Program-made: the position numbers and the translations under genes
From: Planctomycetales bacterium
GTDB taxonomy: Bacteria > Planctomycetota > Planctomycetia > Isosphaerales > Isosphaeraceae
Length of the DNA: 12,281 bases
Reading direction: 5' to 3'
Assembly (NCBI GenBank): GCA_027451455.1
Contig: DAIDJI010000083.1
Location: forward strand, 1-12,281
Notes under the pieces: model-generated
The model's input: only the letters and a program-made list of their open reading frames with translations
The model's database searches: none
Told to the model about the DNA's origin: nothing
Shown here: positions 6,286 through 12,281 of the stretch, piece by piece
Layout of the letters: each line of letters starts with the position of its first letter
How positions within the stretch are numbered: position 1 is the first letter of the stretch

Positions 6286-9200
6286 TCACATCGCGACGGC
6301 CGGGATGCCCAGCCGCTCTTCTTCCTCTTCGAGGATGATGATATGGGGCGAGACCATGATCATCAGGCTCTGGGAGTTTCGACCGATCCCGACGTTACGG
6401 AAGAGGCGGTCGATCATGGGCGTCTTCGAGAGAATCGGGACGCCGTACTCGATCCGCTGCTCGGTCATCGTCTTGACGCCACCCATCAGGACCGTGCCGC
6501 CGTCAGGGACGGTGACCGTGGTCGAGATGGTGTTGGTGGTCGTGTTGGGCAACTGGATCTGCCCCTGGATGGTCGCGGCTCCTCCGCCGAGCCCCGAGCC
6601 GCCGACACCGGCGATCTGCGAGGAGTAGGTGGTGAACCCGTTGACGCTGTTGAAGTTCGGCGAGAGCGTCATTCGGACATACCGCCGGTCGGCCGAGACC
6701 ACCGGGGTGACCATCAGGAAGACGCCGCTGTTGATCGCACTCACGTTCGGCGTGTAGGCGACCGAGCCCGGTCCGATGATCGGCGTCAGCGAGGCGACGT
6801 AGTACTGCAACGTCCCGCTGATGATCGTGGCCGAGGCCCCGTTGAACGTCGTGACCTTCGGGGCCGAGAGCACGTTCGACCGCGTGTCGCCCTGGGCCGC
6901 CGTGAGGAACAGGTACACTTCCAGATCGCTGAGGAACGCGATCCCGAAGGTCCCGCCCGCGTTCGGCTGGTAGTTGTTGACGAACGACGGGGCGATCAGG
7001 CCAGGATCGGTGTTGGTGAATGGGATGGACAGGTTCGGCGAGAAGTTCGCCAGACCGGCTCCCTGCGTGCCGACCACCAGCGGGCCGCTGCTCGGATACA
7101 CGTGGTCGCGAATCGGGTTGACGATGTACGGGGTGATCTGCTGGGCCCCGCCGCCACCGCCGGCCGATCCGCCCGACGATCCACCGGACGCTCCGCCGGA
7201 AGCCGATCCGCCCGACGATCCACCGGATGCTCCGCCGGAAGCCGATCCGCCCGACGATCCACCGGATGCTCCGCCGGCCGATCCACCGGAGAGTCCGCCA
7301 CCGCCCGACGATCCACCGGAGAGTCCGCCACCGCCCGACGATCCACCCGACGATCCGCCCGACAATCCGCCACCGGACGATCCACCCGACGATCCGCCCG
7401 AAAGGCCACCACCCAGCAGGCCCAGACCCGGAGTACCGGGCGTGATCAACGGGAAGCCCGTGAACGAGGGCACCGCGAAGGTACTGTGCCGGCCCACCGC
7501 GTTCGAGTTGATCTGGAAGTCGAACCCGACCCCGATCTGCTCGAAGAAGTTATCCTGAACCGTGATGAACCGGACCTCGATCGAAACCTGAAGGTCCTGC
7601 AACCGGCGAAGCTGGCGGAGCAGGTCGGCGACCTGGTCGTGCACCTGCGCCGTGTGCCGGATGATCAGGCTGATGCTGAGGAAGAACGGCGTGATCGCAC
7701 CCGGCGGACGCGTCTGGGTGTTGTCTCCACCCTGGTCGCCGCCGAAGGCACCACCGAGACCGTACGACTGCGAGATGTCCGTCCCGTTCGGGTCGTTGAC
7801 CTGCCAGGTCCCCGGCGCGATCGAGGTGGCGATCAACTGGACAAGCGGAGACATGTCCACCCATCGCCGATCGCTCTTGATGACCTGCGTCCCGGAGCTA
7901 CCGAATTCGGGGCCCTGCACGCCCATCGCATAGGGCGAGTTCGGGCTGACCATCCGGGCCGACGACTCCGAGTTGGTCCCGTCCACGTTATGCCAGCCCT
8001 TGGGCATGACCTCGGAGACGGACCGCGACGGTGGGATCAGCAGGTCGCCGACATAGTACGTTTTAACGTACGTGTCCGTCGGGTTGGCCTGCGGGCTGGT
8101 GATCAGGATCACCTCGTTCTCGATCTTGTACGTCAGGCCGAGCGGCTTGAGCAGGAGGCTCAGGGCGCTCCGCATCGAGATATTATTGACCGTCAGCGAG
8201 ACAGGCGAGTTGGGTGCCAGTCCCTCGTCGGCCAGGCCCCTCGCGTCGGGGACGATGTTCAGTCCGCTGTAGTCGGAGATGAACTTCAGGGCCTCGTTGA
8301 GCGGCTGCTTGTCGATATTGAGAGAAATCGGCTCCTTGAGCTTGGCCTTGATCGAGACGACCTTGGGATCTTCCTTATCCTCGAGCCGCTTCATCAGAGC
8401 CAGGCGATCGCGGGTCAGGTCCTTGAACGATTCCGCGTACTTGATCGAGCGAGAGAGCAACTGCTTGTCGGCCGGGATCGACGACTTGTCGATGTCGAGC
8501 AGGGTCTCGACGACGCCGTTCTCCTTGGCGTCGCGGATGTCTCCCTCCGACTTGAAGCGACGCTCCATTCGGGCCTTGAAGGCGACGATCGGGGCGACCT
8601 CGTTATTCGGGTCGATCTCCATGACCCGCTTGGCGTTGGCCTCGGCCTCGATGTACTTGCCGGCGGCCATCTCCTCGGCGGCCTTCTGCATCAGGTCGTT
8701 CACCCGGCCCTTCTTGGCACCGTCGGCCTCAAGGATGCGAAGCCGCTTGAGCTCCAGCTCCTCGCGCTGCTTCTTGTCGGACATCTTCGTCAGGTAGACG
8801 GCCTTGTCCTTCTTGGCAAGCTCGGTGGCGACCTCGAGCCGGCGGATCATTGGGCGGGTCAGTTCAGGCGGCAGGCCCGAGCCCTGCACGGCCTGAATGG
8901 ACTTCTGGTAGATGCCGAGGGCCTTGTCGGGGTCGGTCTCGTGATACCGGCGGGCCTCGGCGATCTTGGTGCCGACCTCGGCGTTGAGCTTCTGGGCAGC
9001 AATGGTCTCGGCGTCCTGCGCGGCATCGACCGTGGAGGCGGTGCCGGGCTTCTGGCCAGCCGAGCTGGCGAGCTTCTGAAGCAGTCCCTGGACCTTGGTG
9101 CGGAGCCCCTGGTCGAGCGAGTCGCCGGCTGCGGCAACCTCGGTCAGCAGTGCCCGGGCTCGGTTCGCATCACCCTTGCGGATCGAGGCCAGGGCCTCCT

Positions 9201-10743
9201 CGTAGAGAGCCAGCGCTCCGCCCTGCTCGGCGAGTCCGATCTGGGCGATCAGCTCGTCGGCCTGGGAATCGACGCCGGTGTTGGCGGTCTTGGCCTGCCC
9301 GGCGATCTCGCGGGCGGCTCGGAAGTTGCCACTGGCGAAAAGTGCCTTCGCCTCGGCGATGAGTTGCTCGCCGCGATTCCCGGCCGGGGCGGCCGAGGGA
9401 GCGGCAGCCGGCTGAGCGGCCTGCGCGGGCATCGGGGCCTCGGCGGCTGGTGCCGGAGCGGCATCCAGGGCCGGCGCGGCGGCCATCACCGGGGGATTGG
9501 ACGGAGCCCGATCGGCCGGGGCCGAAAGCTCGGGAGCCGCCTCGGCCGGGGCCGAGCTTGGGATCACAGCCGGGTCAACCGTGGCCTTCTCCGCACCACC
9601 GGCGACCGGGATGCCCGCGGGCGACGCCTCGGCCTGAGCCAGGGCGAGACCCTCGGTCGGCGCCGGTGCCGGTGGGGCGTGCCGGGCCATCTCGATGTCG
9701 TGCAGCACGTCCTCGGCTCGGTCCTGATTCAGGCCGGGGTAAACGTGCATGGAAAGTGCCTGCTGGGCCTTCTTCTCCGCCTCGTCAATCCGGCCGGCCT
9801 TCAGGAGTTGCCGGGAGGTCAGCACCAGCTCCTCATAAACTCCCTGACCCATCTGCTGACCGGCCGGGGTCCGACGAACCTTATCCCTGCGCCGAAGGGC
9901 CCGGGCCGCGGCAGCTACCTTCTCGGGGCTGTCCTCGAACATGCTGTACGAGAGGCCCCACCCCTTCACGTCGAGGGCCACGGCTTCCGCCTGCTCGAAC
10001 TGGCCGTAGTCCAGCATCTTGCGGGCATCGCGAAGGCGAGCCCTGGCCGTCCGCCGGTCGTGCGGCAGATTGGCGTTGGCCACATCGTGGCTCGGCGCGG
10101 CCGTCCGGGGACGAGCCCGAGCAATGTCCTGATCGAGCTTGTCGGGCGTGTCGTCAAACAGGCCCCAGCGGATGTCCAGCGACCGCGCCTCATCCGACTT
10201 CTGCTGGGCCGCGTCGTAGTTCCCCAGAATCAGCTTCTCGCGGCCTTCCTTCAGCAGCCAGCGACCGCGCTGCTTCGCCTCGGCGGCATTCGCCGGCGCG
10301 GGAGCCGCCGAAACCGGCACGGCCGAAGCCGCCGCCGCGACCGGAGCCGCTGCCGCGACTGGAGCCGCTGCCGCCGCGACCGGAGCCGCCGCCGCTGCGA
10401 CCGGAGCCGCCGCCGCCAGAGCCGATGAGGCCGACGGGGCCATCAAACCTTCCTGCTTCACCTTCGCCAGCTCGCCCAGATAGGCGTCCAGCGTCTTCTG
10501 CTCGTCCTCGCGCAGATCCGAGCGATAGCGGTTCGCTGCCTCCAGGTACTTGGAGGCCATCGCGAAGTTCCGATCGTTGAAGAGCCTGGCTCCCGCTTCC
10601 AGGTACTTGATCGCCGGCGCGGGCGGGGCCTGGCGGGTCGCCGTGGATGGCGCTGCGGCCGCGTCATCGGGGGCGGCTCCTGCCGTGGCCCCCCCCCATG
10701 CGCCAAGGACCAAGATGAGACTGACCGTTCTTAGCCTTCCCAA
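6286..10743 (-). CDS. Type II/III secretin (GspD/PulD-like) with long repeat-bearing N-terminal region
   Basis: A 1485-residue outer-membrane channel protein, more than twice the usual GspD length of about 650. The start is TTG (10743-10741), supported by an ideal AGGAGG five bases upstream; no in-frame ATG competes. Signal peptide: residues 1-24, no lipobox Cys. Next come an Ala/Pro-Val segment (about 105-150), three related helical repeats (about 159-211, 232-286, 301-354), an Ala/Pro linker (355-452), and more TPR-like repeats (about 454-545 and 680-713, with GKYIEAEANAKRVMEIDPNN). An STN/N0-like domain lies at about 800-885 (ISLNIDKQPLNEALKFISDY). The secretin region starts at about 1018 (IIRHTAQVHDQVADLLRQL, then VSIEVRFITV), is interrupted by a Gly/Ser tract (about 1113-1193), and continues at 1285-1470 with SNVLSAPKVTTFNG, VPDGGTVLMGG and VPILSKTPMIDRLF, the diagnostic C-terminal secretin motifs. 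No other secretion genes adjoin it. Secretin identity is firm; the exported substrate is unknown. Confidence 0.95.
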   Translation of the reverse strand: MGRLRTVSLILVLGAWGGATAGAAPDDAAAAPSTATRQAPPAPAIKYLEAGARLFNDRNFAMASKYLEAANRYRSDLREDEQKTLDAYLGELAKVKQEGLMAPSASSALAAAAPVAAAAAPVAAAAAPVAAAAPVAAAASAVPVSAAPAPANAAEAKQRGRWLLKEGREKLILGNYDAAQQKSDEARSLDIRWGLFDDTPDKLDQDIARARPRTAAPSHDVANANLPHDRRTARARLRDARKMLDYGQFEQAEAVALDVKGWGLSYSMFEDSPEKVAAAARALRRRDKVRRTPAGQQMGQGVYEELVLTSRQLLKAGRIDEAEKKAQQALSMHVYPGLNQDRAEDVLHDIEMARHAPPAPAPTEGLALAQAEASPAGIPVAGGAEKATVDPAVIPSSAPAEAAPELSAPADRAPSNPPVMAAAPALDAAPAPAAEAPMPAQAAQPAAAPSAAPAGNRGEQLIAEAKALFASGNFRAAREIAGQAKTANTGVDSQADELIAQIGLAEQGGALALYEEALASIRKGDANRARALLTEVAAAGDSLDQGLRTKVQGLLQKLASSAGQKPGTASTVDAAQDAETIAAQKLNAEVGTKIAEARRYHETDPDKALGIYQKSIQAVQGSGLPPELTRPMIRRLEVATELAKKDKAVYLTKMSDKKQREELELKRLRILEADGAKKGRVNDLMQKAAEEMAAGKYIEAEANAKRVMEIDPNNEVAPIVAFKARMERRFKSEGDIRDAKENGVVETLLDIDKSSIPADKQLLSRSIKYAESFKDLTRDRLALMKRLEDKEDPKVVSIKAKLKEPISLNIDKQPLNEALKFISDYSGLNIVPDARGLADEGLAPNSPVSLTVNNISMRSALSLLLKPLGLTYKIENEVILITSPQANPTDTYVKTYYVGDLLIPPSRSVSEVMPKGWHNVDGTNSESSARMVSPNSPYAMGVQGPEFGSSGTQVIKSDRRWVDMSPLVQLIATSIAPGTWQVNDPNGTDISQSYGLGGAFGGDQGGDNTQTRPPGAITPFFLSISLIIRHTAQVHDQVADLLRQLRRLQDLQVSIEVRFITVQDNFFEQIGVGFDFQINSNAVGRHSTFAVPSFTGFPLITPGTPGLGLLGGGLSGGSSGGSSGGGLSGGSSGGSSGGGGLSGGSSGGGGLSGGSAGGASGGSSGGSASGGASGGSSGGSASGGASGGSSGGSAGGGGGAQQITPYIVNPIRDHVYPSSGPLVVGTQGAGLANFSPNLSIPFTNTDPGLIAPSFVNNYQPNAGGTFGIAFLSDLEVYLFLTAAQGDTRSNVLSAPKVTTFNGASATIISGTLQYYVASLTPIIGPGSVAYTPNVSAINSGVFLMVTPVVSADRRYVRMTLSPNFNSVNGFTTYSSQIAGVGGSGLGGGAATIQGQIQLPNTTTNTISTTVTVPDGGTVLMGGVKTMTEQRIEYGVPILSKTPMIDRLFRNVGIGRNSQSLMIMVSPHIIILEEEEERLGIPAVAM
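7166..7412 (-). repeat. Tandem repeats (39 bp and 30 bp) encoding the secretin Gly/Ser tract
   Basis: On the plus strand a 39-bp unit beginning GATCCGCCCGACGATCCACC occurs at 7166-7204 and 7205-7243, with a third partial copy from 7244 to about 7277. A 30-bp unit beginning GATCCACCGGAGAGTCCGCC follows at 7280-7309 and 7310-7339, and degenerate GATCCACCCGAC / GATCCGCCCGAC pieces continue to about 7412. All units are multiples of 3, so copy changes keep the frame. Read on the minus strand they encode SGGSSGGSASGGA-like Gly/Ser/Ala sequence, roughly residues 1113-1193 of the secretin. Confidence 0.92.
10337..10417 (-). repeat. Tandem 18/21-bp repeats encoding the Ala/Pro-Val segment of the secretin
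   Basis: Four adjacent units starting GCGACCGGAGCC or GCGACTGGAGCC on the plus strand lie at 10337-10354 (18 bp), 10355-10375, 10376-10396 and 10397-10417 (21 bp each). On the coding strand they give repeated AAAAPVA-like peptide, about residues 110-136, just after the signal peptide and first helical segment. Unit lengths are multiples of 3. Such segments usually form flexible linkers or cell-wall-spanning stretches. Confidence 0.85.
10689..10697 (-). repeat. Run of nine G in the secretin signal-peptide codons
   Basis: Nine consecutive C on the plus strand (G on the coding strand) fall in codons 16-18 of the secretin, Trp-Gly-Gly-Ala, within the signal peptide. An out-of-frame ATG (10699-10697) directly precedes and enters the run. 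Gain or loss of one base would disconnect the TTG start from the rest of the protein. Confidence 0.8.
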
Positions 10744-10954
10744 CGCGACCTCCTTTCGCCGCCCACGATGGCTGCCGTCGACGTCCCTGGCGACGGCCTC
10801 GATTCAGCCTTCGTGAGTGGGAGACCATTAGCCCTTGCTTCGCCGTCCGGTTCGCCCTGAGGCGTTCCAGTGGCGGCGCTCGAGACTCGAGCGCTCAGGC
10901 GTCTTCCGATTACGGACGTGCGAACCGACCCTGACCTGGATGTGATCCGGGAGG

Positions 10955-10983
10955 TTCGTACCTCCCACGACTCTTCCGGTCAA
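10955..10983 (-). promoter_or_regulatory. Candidate promoter of the secretin gene
   Basis: On the minus strand TTGACC (10983-10978, five of six matches to -35) is followed after 17 bases by TACGAA (10960-10955, a poor -10 with three of six matches). Transcription would begin near 10948, leaving an untranslated leader of about 200 bases before the TTG. The -35 is good, the -10 weak. Confidence 0.3.
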
Positions 10984-11120
10984 GAGAATTCTCCCGCGGA
11001 AGACGACTTTGTCTTCAGTATGATCGGCAGCCCACGCGGCGATATTGACCCTCATCACCGGCTCGACCGGATTTTTCGGCTCGACCGGGCCATCCCGCAG
11101 AACCGTTGCAGCCCGCAATC

Positions 11121-11138
11121 TCGGAGGGATGCCTCCGA
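11121..11138 (-). terminator. Small hairpin just after the DUF1501 stop, weak terminator candidate
   Basis: A perfect 7-bp stem, TCGGAGG (11121-11127) and CCTCCGA (11132-11138), with a 4-base loop begins ten bases past the DUF1501 stop codon. No T-tract follows on the minus strand, so termination here would not be of the classical type. Confidence 0.35.
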
Positions 11139-11147
11139 AAAGCAGGA

Positions 11148-12281
11148 TCAGGCGAGGATCGCCGGGATCAATTCGCCGCGAACGTCGGTAAGACGCATAT
11201 CTCGGCCGCTGAATCGGTAAGTAAGCCGCTTGTGATCCACGCCAAGCAGGTGCAGCATCGTGGCGTGCAGGTCGTGGATCTCCACCTGGTTTTCCACCGC
11301 GTGGTAGCCGTAATCGTCGGTCGCTCCGTGGATCGTTCCTCCCTTGATCCCGCCGCCGGCCAACCAGACCGTGAACCCGTACGGATTGTGGTCGCGGCCG
11401 TCGGAGCCCTGGGCCATCGGAGTCCGACCGAACTCGCCCGCCCAGATCACCAGGGTCGAGTCGAGAAGTCCCCGCCCCTTGAGATCGCGAAGCAGACCGG
11501 CGATCGGACGATCGACGGCCCGCGCATTGTTCTCGTGGCCATGCTTCAAATCGCCGTGCTGGTCCCATCGGTCGCCGCCGACAGCCGGGCAGGTCAGCTC
11601 GATGAACCGGACACCTCGCTCCACCAACCGGCGAGCGATCAGGCATTCCCGGGCGTAGATCCGAGTCGGCGGATACGGGTCGTCCAGTCCGTAAAGGGCC
11701 CGGGTCGCCGCCGATTCACCCTCGATGGCGACCAGCTCGGGAACCGACGACTGCATCCGAAACGCCAGCTCATAATTCGCAATGGCGGCCTCGATGCCGT
11801 CATGATGCCCCATCCGGCCGAGAACGCCGCGGTCCAGTCTCCGCAGCAGGTCCAGCTTCCTGCGCTGGCCGGCCTCGGTCGGCTCGGTCCGCTCGATGTT
11901 TGCGACCGGGACCCCCTCGGGCCGAAAGATCGACCCCTGATAGGACGCCGGGAGAAATCCACTATTAAAGCAGTCGATACCGCCCGGCGGAATCAGTCCG
12001 CCATTCAGCACCACAAACCCGGGCAGATCCTGAGACTCGCTCCCAAGTCCATACGTCACCCAGGCGCCCTGGCTCGGCCGCCCTTGCAGGCCGTTCCCCG
12101 TGTGGAGGAAGTAATTCGCGCTCGTGTGCTCCGAGAAGTCCGAGACCATCGATCGAACAATCGCCAGGTCATCGACACACCTTCCGACGTTCGGAAAAAG
12201 GTCGCTGACCGGGATGCCGCTCTGACCGTACCGGCGGAACTTCCAGGGGCACCGCAGAACGTTCCCCACGTTGTTGAACTG
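11148..12281 (-). CDS. DUF1501 family protein (alkaline phosphatase/sulfatase-like fold), C-terminal part
   Basis: The frame is open from the window edge at 12281 to the TGA at 11150-11148, giving 377 residues; the N-terminus, where this family usually carries a Tat signal, lies outside. Recognisable DUF1501 landmarks in order: GQSGIPVSDLFPNV (about 18-31), IVRSM...EHTSANYFLHTGN, RPSQGAWVTYGLGSESQDLP (about 67-86), ERGVRFIELTC, then DQHGDLKHGHENN and WAGEFGRTPMAQGSDGRDHN with conserved Asp/His/Glu residues that match the metal-binding end of the alkaline-phosphatase-like superfamily, and GYHAVENQVEIHDLHATMLHLLG near the C-terminus. The family is very abundant in planctomycetes, usually next to DUF1549/DUF1553 c-type cytochrome proteins; its substrate is not established. 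If such a partner exists it would be upstream, beyond the right edge. The family call is firm. Confidence 0.95.
   Translation of the reverse strand, partial: QFNNVGNVLRCPWKFRRYGQSGIPVSDLFPNVGRCVDDLAIVRSMVSDFSEHTSANYFLHTGNGLQGRPSQGAWVTYGLGSESQDLPGFVVLNGGLIPPGGIDCFNSGFLPASYQGSIFRPEGVPVANIERTEPTEAGQRRKLDLLRRLDRGVLGRMGHHDGIEAAIANYELAFRMQSSVPELVAIEGESAATRALYGLDDPYPPTRIYARECLIARRLVERGVRFIELTCPAVGGDRWDQHGDLKHGHENNARAVDRPIAGLLRDLKGRGLLDSTLVIWAGEFGRTPMAQGSDGRDHNPYGFTVWLAGGGIKGGTIHGATDDYGYHAVENQVEIHDLHATMLHLLGVDHKRLTYRFSGRDMRLTDVRGELIPAILA

Larger units (their letters stand above)
10744..11147. other. Non-coding stretch between DUF1501 gene and secretin gene
   Basis: About 400 bases after the DUF1501 stop, holding the ideal ribosome site of the secretin (AGGAGG, ending five bases before the TTG), a candidate minus-strand promoter (10955-10983), a pair of direct repeats CGGCTCGACCGG about 20 bases apart near 11059-11091, and a small hairpin just past the DUF1501 stop. 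A possible 75-residue minus-strand frame (ATG at 11055, ending at 10828) has no ribosome site and is not called as a gene. Confidence 0.5.

Noticed and set aside
7166..7412. CRISPR-like array of regular repeats
   Set aside because: The units are directly adjacent without unique spacers, are not palindromic, and translate in frame as Gly/Ser repeats inside the secretin.
6343..10428. A 1361-codon open frame on the plus strand, antisense to the secretin
   Set aside because: Its translation is Arg/Asp/Gly/Leu-rich low-complexity sequence without domains or a ribosome site. It is the expected mirror of a GC-rich gene with strong third-position G/C, and the minus strand carries clear secretin motifs.
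10828..11055. Possible 75-residue minus-strand gene between DUF1501 and the secretin
   Set aside because: Its first residues (MRVNIAAWAADHTED) look somewhat protein-like, but there is no ribosome site before the ATG, the tail is Arg/Ser-rich noise, and the frame continues open into the DUF1501 gene as a shadow.

Overview
The window is GC-rich DNA with long leaderless stretches between genes. It looks like a chromosomal segment of a planctomycete, most likely of the Isosphaeraceae type. The lineage call is inferred from the gene content: a DUF1559 pseudopilin-like protein with the H-X9-DG motif, a DUF1501 protein, a YdjY-domain lipoprotein-like exported protein, small planctomycete-type orphan proteins, and a very long secretin with an extended repeat-bearing periplasmic part. 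No rRNA, tRNA, CRISPR array, transposase or phage gene is visible.

Layout, left to right. Bases 1-678 (+) are the C-terminal part of a DUF1559 protein cut by the window edge. A membrane-anchored TPR protein follows (885-2180, +). After a 460-base gap with a possible terminator and promoter comes a 73-aa one-helix membrane protein (2643-2864, +). It converges, 19 bases away, on a two-gene ABC-2 exporter operon on the minus strand: ATPase 4628->3717 and permease 3720->2884, overlapping by ATGA. A 317-base divergent region with 10-bp direct repeats separates this operon from a 74-aa conserved-looking small protein (4946-5170, +). That gene converges on an exported YdjY-domain protein (6100->5312, -), and a heptamer-based inverted repeat sits between them. 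A strong intrinsic terminator (6207-6244) separates the YdjY gene from the secretin gene (10743->6286, -, 1485 aa). After about 400 non-coding bases, the right edge holds the C-terminal 377 residues of a DUF1501 protein (minus strand, cut at 12281).

How the genes fit together: only the ABC pair is clearly an operon. The secretin (outer-membrane channel), the DUF1559 protein (pilin-like fold in this family), the YdjY protein and the TPR protein are all predicted to act at or outside the cytoplasmic membrane. No secretion ATPase, platform protein or prepilin peptidase is present, so the secretin is an orphan here. The most unusual parts are inside the secretin gene: a Gly/Ser segment encoded by 39- and 30-bp tandem repeats within the secretin region, an Ala/Pro-Val segment encoded by 18/21-bp repeats, and a run of nine G within the signal-peptide codons after a TTG start. 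I see no clearly new defence or mobile system. All functional calls rest on reading motifs by eye, without database searches.
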